From Posidonia oceanica (Eukaryota > Streptophyta > Magnoliopsida > Alismatales > Posidoniaceae): 64,000 nt of DNA. Below, in pieces: positions 11,380 through 21,840 of this stretch. Location of the stretch: contig JAZBRS010000023.1 of assembly GCA_037176725.1 (NCBI GenBank), positions 30,437,001-30,501,000 on the forward strand, read 5' to 3'. Position 1 is the first letter of the stretch. Each line of letters begins with the position of its first letter. Made by a program: the position numbers and the translations under genes. The notes below the pieces were generated by a model that had not been told where the DNA came from, made no database searches, and worked only from the letters and a program-made list of their open reading frames with translations.

Positions 11380-14300
11380 AAGCTCAGAAGAATGGCCATT
11401 GTAGCAACTGCTACCAGCGGCCGGAGAAGGAGGAGAAGGGATGCTGGTGAGGTGTTGAACGATGGGCGAGGTGCTCCGGAGCTGCACGGAGGCTGGAGCG
11501 ACATCGACAAGCCACAGCGTGGTCTGGAGATGACCGGAGACGACGACGGAGCACTGCAGACCTGCTCGGAGGCAGAGCAAACGATTGGCACGTCAGGGAA
11601 GCGATCTGAAGGCATCGACGTGCTCCTGGAGGTCGTGCGGTCCTCAAGCGCGATCGGAAGTCCTTTCTGCTAACAGGAGCGACGGGGCGAGCTTTGAACT
11701 CGCCGGAGAAGACGGGTCAGCGGCGGTGCTGACCCGGCGAAAGAGAGAGAAGAACCCCTATCTGAGGGGTGGAAAAGCAAGAGGGGGAGAGAACTAGCCT
11801 AGGGATGAAGAAGGTTACCTGTTTCTGTGGCTGAGGAGTCCCCCCGACGTCGGTCGATTTTGCAGAAGGCGGTGAGCTTGGTCTGGCTGTTGCGGGCGTC
11901 TCCGATGGCTTCTGGGCGTCTGGTTCTGCTCGGTGCGTTGCTCTGGAGCTTGCTGGATGATCGGAGGCAGATTCTGCAGACCGACGCGATAAATGGCTTC
12001 TTTGGGTTCAACCCAAGTCGCCTGAGGTGGAGAGAGCTGGTTGTTGCTCCCCGGATGAATTGGAGGGTGCCGGCGAGCTTCTGGTTGTTGGGTGAAGGTG
12101 TAGGGATGCTTGGATGGGGTCGTGGAGGTCTGAGGTGGAAGATTGGTGCTGGTCGGGTTTTCTGGCAGGAAGTGTTGCATGTGTTTGAAGTGATGGGTTC
12201 CGGCTGTGGGGAGCTGCTGAGCTGAAGAATTGGAGGGTTGGAAAGGTGGGATTCAGGCGAGTTTCTGGGTGTGTTTGGGTAGAGCTTCAGGGACTGAGGA
12301 GATGGGAATTTTTGGAGGAAGAGATGTTGGGTTCTGAGTTGTATCAGGTGGTGTTGGGGGGTGGTTTCAGGGTGGATTTGATCGTGGAATGGGGGACTGA
12401 AATGCTGGTATTCTGGGTGGATTTGGGGGACGAAATGGGAGAGGTTTGCTGGGTGCTAGAGGCTCTGGTTTTGGTAGAATGGAAGAGGAAGAAGAGGGCT
12501 GAATTCTGCAGAGGATGATAGGGAGAATTGTGTGCTCTCGGGGCTCTGGATGCTCTCTCTCTCTCAGGACGATAAAAGCTGGAAGAAGGAGGAGAATGGC
12601 CGAGGTTTTATCAGGGGCTGGGGGAAAGAAATGAGCGCGTAATGGATTTTGAAATCCACCGGCACGAGCTGCAGAGAGGACGACCAGAGGCGACGGGCAG
12701 TTAATGCCCCCCCGAGAGATCCGCTGAGAGCTGAGAGAGGATGAGGATGATCTGGAGCTGAGGTGATCGGGAGGGAAGAAATTGAATTCAAAGAAGGAGG
12801 GAGAGCTGTAGATCGCGGGAAGAAAAAGAAGAAGTCTGAGGAAGGAGAGGAAGGAGGGAAGGAAGAAGATGTGGCCGTGGGCTGGGCCTGCACGGAGGAA
12901 AAGAAAAATAAAAGAAAAAGAAAAGAAAGAAGGAGTAAGTGGAGGGTTAGGTGGGCCGGACCAAGAGAGGGAAAGAAGAAAATAGAAAAGAAAGGAAGAA
13001 AGGAAGAAAAGAAAGGAAGAAGAGAAAGAAGAAGAAAATTGAAATAAAATAAAAATAAAAATAGAAAAGTTTTGAAAATGTTTTTAGAGTAGTTGTGTTT
13101 AAATTAGGATTTTAGATTAGGTTTTTTAAATGGTTGTTTTTAATTGGTTAATTAGGATTAGGAAGAGTTTTAATGTTTGATTTAAGTTAGGATTTAAGTT
13201 GTCTTTTAATTGTTTTTTGATTTTGTTTAAATGTTTGTTAAGTTTTTAATTTTGTTTTTTAATTAAGTTCTTCTTGTTAGGTTGGGGTTTTTAATTAGGA
13301 TTTTTTAATGGGTTGTTTTTTAAATTAATTAGGGTGAGCTTTAGATTTTTGATTTTAGCCTTTTCCTTAAGTCTTCTTTGATTTGTTTTTGATTTTATTT
13401 GTTAAGTTCTTTTAATATCTTTTTAGTTAAGTTTTTCTTGTTAAGTTTTAATTAAGTGTTTTCTTTTTTAAATTTTTGATTGTTTCTTTTCTTCTTTTTA
13501 ATTAGGTTTTTGAATTGTTTCTTTTAGTTTTAAGTTAAGTTAGGTTTTCCCTTAATTATTTGTCTTAGTGTTCTTGATTATTTTCTTTCTTTTCAAGATT
13601 TGTTTTTTGATTATTTTTAGTAGGGTTTTTGCTTTTGGTTTGTTTTGATTATATTTTGGTTTTTGCTTGATTTTACAGCATTTTATTTTTGTTTGTTTTG
13701 CATTTTTTAGATTGCATTCTTAGTTTTTAGCTTTTTGCTTTAGTTAGATTTAGTTAGGTTTTTGTTTTTAATTGTTTGTTTAAGTTTTTAATTGTTTCTT
13801 TTTAGGGTTTTGATTTGTTTTCCCTTTGTTTTAGAGTTTTAAAGGTTTTTTAAGGGTTTTTTAGAGATTTAGTGGAAGAAAGGAAAAGGAAAGGAAAAGG
13901 AAAAAGAAAAGGGAGAAAAGAAGGAGTAAAGAAGAAAGAGAGGAGTTGAAGGAAAATAAATATTAGAAAATCAAGAAATAAGCTAAAAATAAAGTAAAAA
14001 TATAAATAAAATGCAGAAGAGATAGATGCACAAGGTGGGCCCACAGCCAGGCAAGAAAAGGAGAGAGAAGGGAGTGAAAAGAAGGAAGATAATCAGGAGA
14101 GAGAGAGAGGAGAGAGAAAAGAATAATCTAGGAGAGAGAAAAGAATAATTTGAAGAAATGAAGGGGTTGGAGGTTTAGAAAAGAGGTGAAATTTACGGAG
14201 TGTGTAGCCAAGGGTCTCTAGTATTGGACCTAGGATTTGAGTTTGGATTTGGGAAGGTTTTGGAGGGTTTTGAGGTGTAGAAAAAGGGTAGTTTTACCTA

Positions 14301-14486
14301 GGTTTTCTAGGGTTTTTGGGAGTAGTTTTGGTTTGAAATTTCTAAGGATTTTTGGTAGGTTTGTTCAGTTGAGGATGGTGAGTTTTCCTATGATTTTTGG
14401 GTAGTTTTTGGATTTGAGAAAGAGGTGTGATTCTAGGTTAAGTTTGGGCTTATTTTGAAGAGAATGATGAAAATGAATGTGTAGGT
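11380..14486. other. Strand-asymmetric part of the LTR, no gene
   Basis: This is a GC-rich block (11390-12560), then an almost purely purine stretch (about 12760-13060), a T-rich stretch (13062-13860) and purines again (13870-14160), all on the plus strand. Open frames in the GC-rich block have no recognisable domain and are low-complexity Arg/Gly or Ser/Pro. I read it as the promoter and leader part of the LTR. Confidence 0.4.
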
Positions 14487-14560
14487 TTGGACCTAGATTT
14501 GGATCCAGAAGCTACCAGAAGATTCCAATTGATTCAGCCTGTCAAAATGGGGTGTCAACA

Positions 14561-15340
14561 ACTTGTCACACTGAACTCCACTGAGGGATACGTAGATGAT
14601 GTATGCATGTGTGCAGGTGTTGTGGATGAAGCATTGCCGCGTGCTAAGGCTCGAGGCGACTCTAACACGAGATGCTAATGCTGCGTGCCGGGCTGTGTAC
14701 GGCCCTATGCGACGCCGGTGTGATGCATGTTTAAAGGTGATGCAAGATTTGACTCTGCTGGGGAAAATGTGCTGTGCATGTGATGCTGATGTCACTATCT
14801 AGCATGCGATGCTGGTTCTATTACCTAACATGTAATGCTAATGCAATGAATTATGAGTTGACAGACTCAACGCCGGATAGTTAGGGTTATCAGTCCGAGA
14901 AAATGCCTGACATTGTGACGGATGTCATTCGGGTAATATGGGTTACCAAACCGAGAAAGATACCAAAGGCAGCAAAATAAAGATGCCCTTGTTATCAGGG
15001 AGATGATACCAGGGGGCAGCTAGAAGCGCTCTTGGCATCGAAAAGGAGGTTAGACAGTTATGACGGGTGTCAACCGAGCAATTTGGGCTGCCAGCCCGAA
15101 AGGAAAGAAAGATAGCTTGTCCTCGCCCGAGGAGGCAAGCAGACGGCTAGAGCCGCGAAACAAGAGGGGCACAAAGATTTGCTGCTACGATAGTAAGCAA
15201 GAAAAGGGCATCTTTTCCTACTGCTAAAGAAGCAAGCAAAAGAGCAGGCAAGAAAAGGGGCATCTTTTCCTACTGCAAGAAAGAGTAAGAGAAGGGGGCA
15301 AAGCAAGCGTGACTCCGTTCGTCCGGAGCGAAGCCGCGCA
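14561..15340 (-). other. Left part of the copy 2 3' region
   Basis: No credible gene is present. The segment at about 14880-15060 ('ataccaggggg' and 'cttggcatcgaaaag') is repeated at 16590-16680 on the other side of the hairpin array, so the array is flanked by direct repeats. At 15190-15280 a 60-bp unit containing 'aagaaaaggggcatcttttcc' occurs twice and can fold back. A copy of the GACTTCG-type hairpin, 'gttcgtccggagcgaag', lies near 15318. Confidence 0.5.
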
Positions 15341-15349
15341 AAGGATGAT

Positions 15350-16500
15350 GATTGGTAAGTTTCGGACTTACCGACCGAAAGGGGCACGATATAACAAATG
15401 ATAAGTTCGAACCCATCGACCACAAAAAGGGGAGAAAGGAGTGATAAGTTTCGAACTTATCGACCGGAAAAGCAATAGAAAAGTGATAAGTTTCGGACTT
15501 ATCGATCGGATCAATAATTTACGGTCCTACCAACCGGAAGCGATAGTTTACGGTCCTATCAACCGGAAGCGATAGTTTACGGTCCTATCAACCGGAAAGG
15601 ATGCAAATGCAAATGATAAGTTTCGGACTTATCGACCGGAAACGATAGTTTACGGACCTATCAACCGAAAGCGATAGTTTACAGTCCTATCAACCGGAAG
15701 CGATAGTTTACGGTCCTATCAATCGGAAGCGATGCAAAATGCAAATGATAAGTTTCGGACATATCGACTGGAATGATGAGTTTCAAACTCATCGACCGCA
15801 AAGGAAAATGCAAATGATAAGTTTCGGACATATCGACCAGAAGGATGAGTTTCGAACTCATCGACCGCAAAGGAAAATGTAAATGATAAGTTTCAGACTA
15901 ATCGACCGGAAGAATGAGTTTCGGACTCATTGACCGCAAAGGAAAATGCAAATGATAAGTTTCAGACTTATCGACCGGAAGGATGAGTTTCGGACTCATC
16001 GACCGCAAAGGAACATGCAAATGATAAGTTTCAGACTTATCGACCGAAAGGATGAGTTTCGGACTCATCGACCGCAAAGGAAAATGCAAATGATAAATTT
16101 CGAACTTATCGACCGAAAGGATGAGTTTCGGACTCATCGACCGCAAAGGAAAATGCAAATGATAAGTTTCGAACTTATCGACCGGAAGGATGAGTTTCGG
16201 ACTCATTGACCGCAAAGGAAAATGTAAATGATAAGTTTTGGACTTATCGACCGGAAGGATGAGTTTCGGACTCATCTACCGCAAAGGAAAATGCAAATGA
16301 TAAGTTTCGGACTTATCGACCAAAAGGATGAGTTTCGGACTCATTGACCGCAAAGGAAAATGCAAATGATAAATTTCGAACTTATCGACCGAAAGGATGA
16401 GTTTCGGACTCCTCGACCGCAAAGGAAAATGCAAATGATAAGTTTCGGACTTATCGACCGGAAGGATGAGTTTCGGACTCATCGACCGCAAAGGAAAAAA
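15350..16500. repeat. Tandem array of covarying short hairpins
   Basis: The array holds perfect or near-perfect palindromes with 7-bp stems and a TTCGG loop: GATAAGT/ACTTATC, GATGAGT/ACTCATC and GGTAAGT/ACTTACC. A related GATAG/CTATC form lies mainly at 15535-15725. Each is followed by a GACCG- or AACCGG-type spacer. From about 15735 to 16500 the first two hairpins alternate in a regular 69-bp unit, about 11 copies. Since 69 is divisible by three, repeated-peptide frames are open on both strands. I regard these as shadows. Tandem repeats in the 3' untranslated region are known for Tat-group elements. Confidence 0.9.
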
Positions 16501-16549
16501 TGGGAGCACCAAAACCCAAAAGCGGAGCAAAAGCTGCGAATCGGCCCGT

Positions 16550-17066
16550 GACAGTTTAGGAATGTCAGCCTGGATGCAGGAGGGAGAGTGATACCACAGG
16601 GCGGTAAAAAGATGTCCTTGGTATCAGGAATGATACCAGGGGACAGCCGAAGTGCCCTTGGCATCGAAAAGCGAAGGATATAGACAAAACTAACGTGTTT
16701 GTCAAACAGGCAGTTAAGGGGTGCCAGCCTGGATGAAGATTCGGGCGAGAGTGCTTGACGGCTTTGCTTGATGTAGTTCCGGCATTGATCTGCAGAGATT
16801 CTGGTATTCCAGCAAAATACTAGGGCTTTCCTGCAATTTCTTGCGCTAAGAACTTTGGCAGCTATTTCTGACTTGTGACCTGTCAGGGTCTGATGGCGCC
16901 CTCCTCATGGTCCTGAGGGGTTTGATGCGCGAGGTTGATGCAGCGTTTTGACTGCAATCTGGACAAACGGCTCAAAGCTGTGGTTGTGCGAGAATATGTA
17001 TGGAAGAAAACTCAACATACAAGCAATTGGCACAACAAAACATCATTGCATTGAGTCAAGTCTTGA
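16550..17066 (-). other. Spacer between hairpin array and extra ORF
   Basis: The left part (to about 16740) is the second copy of the direct repeat also seen at 14880-15110. The rest shows no gene, RNA or repeat that I can recognise. Confidence 0.4.
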
Positions 17067-18428
17067 TTACATGCCCTCAGTTGGGCGAAACAAGGTACAA
17101 CAAGACTTAGATAAAGCGCACAGCTGCGCAAGTGCCCTAACTGGTTCGAGGCTTCTTAGACTTCCTAGAATCAGGGAATAGAGGCGCACAGGTGGGATCT
17201 CGTTGATGGGCCAGAGCCCTTGTACCTCAGTTATGTACTCGAGGGTGCATACTGAGCCTTTTGCAGCCGCAATGTCTGTCGACTGTACCCCATGACGCAT
17301 CAGTTGGGCCAATTCCGCTGTTACTGCAGTTGAGTTGAGTGGATAGGGTCGGAGAAGCTCGGACGCTGTGCTATCGACAAAGGCACCCTGCTGAAATCCG
17401 AACTGCCGCATGACCCGGATAAGGTGATATTCAACACCCCCGGTGAACCCTGGCAGCATGACTAGTCGCATGTCGCGAGCACTGAAGAAGACAGTGAATG
17501 GCTCAGCCGTGGATGGGATGATTCGCCAGGTTACTGCATCATCAGTTAGCTTTGACAGCTTCTCGTATTCTTCGCAGACGCTCTGAATGATCTAGGCATG
17601 GCCGTTGTGGCAGTAAGACTCAAAGGCCGATCTCTGTGGGTGCAGAAGGTCCATTCCCAGGTCTGCAGCCAATCAAACCTATACTAGGGCCCCACAGCCA
17701 TGGAAGTGGCGACAGCGGTGTGAGATGCAGTCCAGCCTGCGATAAGTTTCTGCTAAAACAACTGGTGTCAGGTCGATCTACCGGGTCACCACAGCAAGTG
17801 CAATCTCTACCACTTCAATGACAACTATCATCCGGCCATGAGTGAAGATCAGCTCGCCTACGAAATGGGTAACAAAGCCCCAGAGCCACAGCTCGTCTCC
17901 GAGTGCGTTGCGCTTCTTGGCAATTTTGTCAAAGTAATTCAGATGGAACATGGGCACAGGCCCATCAATGCAGATCAGTCTCTTCTTGTAGTCCACAGTG
18001 GACAGTCCAGTTAGTTGGCTCAGGGCTGCAACATATCTGTCCCACCTCATAAATATGGCTGATCCCATGAGCTTGGAGAACCTACAGATCTGGCATACTT
18101 CCTCCAACGTAAGTATTAGCTCTGTTCTGCTGAAGCAGAAGACATGGTGTGCTAGCTTCCATAACCTTGCGGCAGCGCATAAGAGGTGTCAGCTTACTTC
18201 TACATCAGCAGCCTTCAAAAGTCTGGGCAGAATGCCCCACAAGCTCAGCCACTCGCGGTCGCCCTCGGTGAGCTCACCGATCCACTCTCGAAGAGTCTCG
18301 GAGCAATGCGTCGGAGTCACCAATGTTGGAAAGCCCATCTTGCTGGCAAGGAGGGAGGAAATAGGGGTGCTTCGGAGGAATACTGATGCAAAATCTCCAA
18401 GTACCTGCAAATCAAAGTTGTTCATCAA
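17067..18428 (-). pseudogene. Extra ORF downstream of pol in copy 2 (plant-mobile-domain / DUF7745-like)
   Basis: A single frame of about 454 codons runs from 18428 to 17067 with several in-frame stops (including 18189 and 17778). The visible order is TLREWIGELTEGDREWLSLW, a segment with FSRTELILTLEEVCQICRF, then RLICIDGPVPMFHLNYFDKI and later RLVMLPGFTGGVEYHLIRV with RQFGFQQG. This layout recalls the plant proteins catalogued as DUF7745 or plant-mobile-domain-like. They often travel with Tat-group elements, and their function is unknown. It lies in the same strand as pol, between integrase and the hairpin arrays. The assignment is from memory of the family, not a search. Confidence 0.5.
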
Positions 18429-18544
18429 TCCATATCATATGCAGGCACACAATACTGACTGTCACAAAAGCAGACATATCAAAGCTGATAAAGCAGTTCA
18501 TATTGCAGCTAACATTTAGATCACAGAAACCAAGCACAATCAGT

Positions 18545-18735
18545 CAGGTAAAAGGGACTTCGTCCGCACGGAGCGAAGTCGCAAACAGAAGCACACTTGT
18601 CCTCGTCCGTGAGGGGGGCAAGCGAAAGGAGCTTCGTCCGTCCGGGGCGAAGTCGCAAAAGGGAGTGCACTTGTCCTCGGAGCAAGGAAACAAACGAAAG
18701 GGACTTCGTCCGTCCAGAGCGAAGTCGCATAGGGG
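18545..18735. repeat. Second hairpin array, three units of about 74 bp
   Basis: Each unit holds an inverted repeat of the form GACTTCGTCCG...CGAAGTC (at 18555, 18629 and 18702). The middle unit has GCTTCGTCCG. The stem is 7 bp plus an inner TCCG/CGGA pairing in the first unit. Between them lies 'cacttgtcctcg'. It is related to sequence at 15110-15330. Confidence 0.78.
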
Positions 18736-18739
18736 ATTG

Positions 18740-19898
18740 CTAGCAGATAGTGCCTGGCTATGCAAGCCTGACGATCCCTGAGTGACCCCAAAGTGCCAAG
18801 GTTGTCCTGCTGTTTCTGAAATGCTCATTCTGCCTCTGGCTACTGTCACCCATTCTGAGCTGCTGCGCTGACAATGATAACCTGCTCTGAAGCTTGTCGG
18901 TGCTTGAATTGAGCGGCGGTCGGGCGAGCTGGTGGGAAGTCTAAACCAACAGACTCAAAGGTTGTCAACCTGCCTTAGCAGAAGTACTGTCCTAGTGCCG
19001 AGCTGAGCCTTGCAGAGTGGAAGGGAGAGAGCGAAAGGGATGATTAATGCTAGATAAATGCATGCATGATTTATGCTAGATTCTATTGCCCTCAGTATAC
19101 GGAGTGCTTGATGCCTGCTGCAAAGGAAATGAGCAGTCTCTGATTCACCAAACTCTACTCGGACTCCTAACTTGTTAGTGGCACTCTAGGGTGGGTGATA
19201 ATTTTGTGTTAGAGTGGTGGTGTAGTGAGGACAGACTCCATGCCAAACTCTCAAGGACCTACATCTACTCTTTTCATCATTTCATTCATTTTTAATGCTC
19301 CCTCGTAGGCATGCAGGTTTCCCCTATCCCTATCTTGGAGGTAATAGGCGCCTGGTTTGAGGCAGGGGGAGCTACTGCTAGACAGGGGTGGCTAGGCCAT
19401 GTGGGACTTAAAGATTCCCCAGGCACGAACTTCGACTCCTCTCCAAGATAAGCAGAAGGGATGAGGTTACGCTGCTCGCCTCTATCTCTAGGGCTGACTT
19501 TTGTCTTTGTCTTCTGTCTTCTTTTTTCTTTTACGCCCGTGCACAGACATGTATTTTTCTAGCTCACACTCTCTTACACCCTAGCATTCTGTCTCCCTCT
19601 TGAGGTGTAAGTCCTAGGGGATTTGGGCATTTTGCCTGTCCTTATTGAGTGGTGGCTCCCTCACTAGTTAGGACATCTAAGTAGTGTCAAGTGAGGTAGA
19701 ATAGACTCTTTCTAGAGCAGACAAGTATCTCCGATTTTTGTCATCGGACTATGATTATGATGCGCATGATATACATTTTTCATTTTTTTTCTCTTTTTCT
19801 CTTTTTTTTTTTGGTAAGTAAACATGACTAAAATGCATTGAGATGTAAATGCATGAAGTGAAAGAAAGAGGGCTCTACAAGGTAGCGGCGGTTTCAGG
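18740..19898 (-). other. Untranslated sequence after the integrase, copy 2
   Basis: No gene is visible. A pyrimidine-rich run at about 19775-19812 (purines on the element's sense strand) lies about 90 bp past the integrase stop. It could be an internal polypurine tract, but no LTR start follows it. Confidence 0.35.
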
Positions 19899-20880
19899 CT
19901 ACTGGTAGTATTTCTTAATGTAGCACGAGTTGACCAGTTCTAATTGTTCAACCTGGTCCATGTCCTCAAGGACTGCTGCGCCACCGGAGAAAACCTGCTT
20001 GATCAGAAAGGGGCCCCACCAATTGGGCCGGAATTTGCCTCGGCTGTTTGGGAGATGAATGGCTCGCAGGACCATATCTCCTGGCTGGAAGCCTCTGGGC
20101 CTAACCTTCTTCTGGTATGCTCTGGTCGATCGCTTCTGATAACACTGAGCATGATGCATGGCTTGCAGCCTATGTTCATCAATCAGGTTTAGTTGGATGC
20201 AGCGGTCTTTGACTCATTCTGCTTCCTCCAGCTCAGCTTCTCGTAGGATCCGCAGTGACGGAATCTCTACTTCAACAAACAGTACCGCCTCCATGCCGTA
20301 CACCAGTGAGTACGGGGTTGCTCCTGTCGAGGTCTGGACTGATGTCCTGTACACCCACAGCGCGTATGGAAGCTTGTCATGCCAGTCCTTGTGAGTCTCT
20401 GCCATCTTTTTCAAGATCTTTACAAGGTTCTTATTTGCAGACTCTACTGCGCCGTTCATCCGTGGTCATAGGCGAGGATCTGTGATGTCTGATCTTAAAG
20501 CTCTGTAGGTAGTCTTCGATCCTCTTGGCTATAAAGTTTGAGCCATTATCCAAGATGAGCGCGTATGGGACCCCATACCGGGCTATAATGTTGTTTCTGA
20601 TGAACTTCTCTATAGCCACGGCAGTGACTGTCTTGTAAGAGGCTACTTCCAGCCACTTGGTAAAATAGTCGATCGCTACAAGGATAAAGCGATGACCATT
20701 GGAGGCTGCTGGATGTATAGCACCAATGACGTCAATCCCCCAGGTGGAGAAAGGCCATGGCGATGACATGCTATGAAGCTGCTGTGGGGGAGCATGGATA
20801 AAATTCCCATGGATCTGACAGTTGTGACATCTGTGCACAAATTGACAGCAATCTGCCTCCATGGTTGACCAGAAATAGCC
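19899..20880 (-). pseudogene. Integrase, copy 2
   Basis: This enzyme would insert the cDNA into chromosomes. The zinc-binding end has FVHRCHNCQIHG. The core has WGIDVIG (first Asp, about 20731), LDNGSNF (second Asp, about 20533-20553) and NGAVESANK (Glu, about 20441-20461), so the D-D-E residues remain. A frameshift lies at about 20431-20460. The C-terminal part (20159-19899) has FQPGDMVLR and GPFLIKQV, as usual for this region, and ends with a normal stop. A stop at 20881 separates it from the upstream part. There is no copy 1 counterpart in the window. Confidence 0.88.
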
Positions 20881-21840
20881 CTAAAGCATGATCTTCCTGG
20901 CCAGTAACACACCGTTCATGTGAGCGCCGCAGGTCCCTGCATGGACATGGAGTATCAGTGTGTCGGCCTCTTTCTTGCCTACGCAGCGTAGGAGCATCTG
21001 GTTGTAGAATCTTCTAAAGAGATGCCCTGCTCCTAGCACATACTTCGACGCTAGACGCGCCAAAATTTTTCTATCTGCTGCTGAGGTGCCAGGTTGGAGG
21101 CTACCAGACTCCAGGAAGACCTTAATGTCGTGGTACCATGGTAGTTCCTCTGCTGGATCCGCTTCCTCGATGTTCATGCAGTGTGCAAACTGTTCTACAC
21201 GAGTGACTGATACGTCCACTGCACGATCCTCGGGTATAGAGAGCCAAGATGCTAAGGTTGCCAGAGCATCTACATAGGCGTTCCTGGCTCTGTTCATGTA
21301 TGTGAAGCGGATGCTTTCAAATTCCTCTATCAGCTTCAGTAGGTACTCATGGTAAGGCACCAACTTGGGATCTTTGGTCTTCCAATCACCATTAACCTGG
21401 GAGATGACCAGCATGGCAACACCGTGCACATGCAGACTCCGCACCTCGTGCTCGAGTGCGACTTGCAATCCCAGAATGCAGGTTTCGTACTCTGCCTAAT
21501 TGTTGGTGCAAGGGAATGTCATCTTCCTTGCAAACGGGATCAGCTCTCCCTGTGGCATTCCTAGAACAGCACCAATGCCTCTGCCTCTCCTGTTGACTGC
21601 GCCATCGAAGTACAGATGCCACTGTAGTTCGTCTTCAGGATCCTTCTGCTCGGAATCCTCCATGACGAATAAGATGTCCTCATTAGGGAACTGTGTCTGC
21701 AGCGACTGGTATTCAGGCAATGGGAAGTCAGCTAGATGATCTGCCATGGTTTGCCCCTTCATGGATTTCTGCGTGACAAAGGTGATGTCATACTGAGACA
21801 GTAACACCTGCCACTTGACACATCGTCCTACCATGGCCAG
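20881..21840 (-). pseudogene. Archaeal-type RNase H region, copy 2
   Basis: This would remove the RNA strand during reverse transcription. HLYFDGAVNRRGRGIGAVL (Asp in FDG) is followed by a stop at 21496, then ALEHEVRSL, and further on NAYVDALATLAS with a late Asp. A second RNase H of archaeal type is a hallmark of the Tat lineage. The fragments 21834-21496 and 21468-20881 are in one frame with one stop between them. Integrase zinc-finger residues start at the left end. Confidence 0.75.

Larger units (their letters stand above)
1..14560 (-). mobile_element. Tat/Ogre-like Ty3/gypsy retrotransposon, copy 1 (3' end outside window)
   Basis: Read on the minus strand the order is LTR, primer-binding site, leader, gag, protease, G-patch, linker, reverse transcriptase and RNase H. 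The integrase and 3' LTR lie beyond position 1. The protease-RT linker, the G-patch, the RNase H of archaeal type and the long LTR place it in the Tat/Ogre group of plant Ty3/gypsy elements. Gag, protease and RT all lie in one reading frame from 7395 to 1084, interrupted by scattered stop codons. A frameshift follows in RT at about 1050-1085. The copy looks inactive. Copy 2 at 14561-28490 is clearly related but much diverged. Confidence 0.88.
8535..14560 (-). repeat. 5' LTR region of Tat/Ogre-like copy 1 (about 6 kb)
   Basis: On the minus strand it starts TGTTGACACCCCATTTTG at 14560 and ends in TACA at 8535, one base before the primer-binding site. The start matches that of the solo LTR at 26056 (TGTAGACATCCCATTTCG), which supports the boundary. 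The last 400 bases also match that solo LTR, including the segment around 8880-8955. The length is large but Ogre-type LTRs of several kb are known. A second LTR-3'-end-like sequence at 9732 means that an older nested or duplicated LTR may inflate the length. No target duplication can be tested, because the other end is outside the window. Confidence 0.62.

Noticed and set aside
11392..12518. GC-rich open frames on the plus strand in the LTR
   Set aside because: Low-complexity Arg/Gly/Glu content, no motif, and an LTR location.
13062..13860. T-rich stretch with many TTAGG- and TTTAGGG-like words, possible interstitial telomere
   Set aside because: The words are irregular and not tandem. Composition explains them.
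15898..16530. Open frames encoding a repeated peptide (SPKLILPVDKSETYHLHF type)
   Set aside because: The 69-bp repeat is divisible by three, so a frame stays open in each direction by period alone. No start signal or domain.
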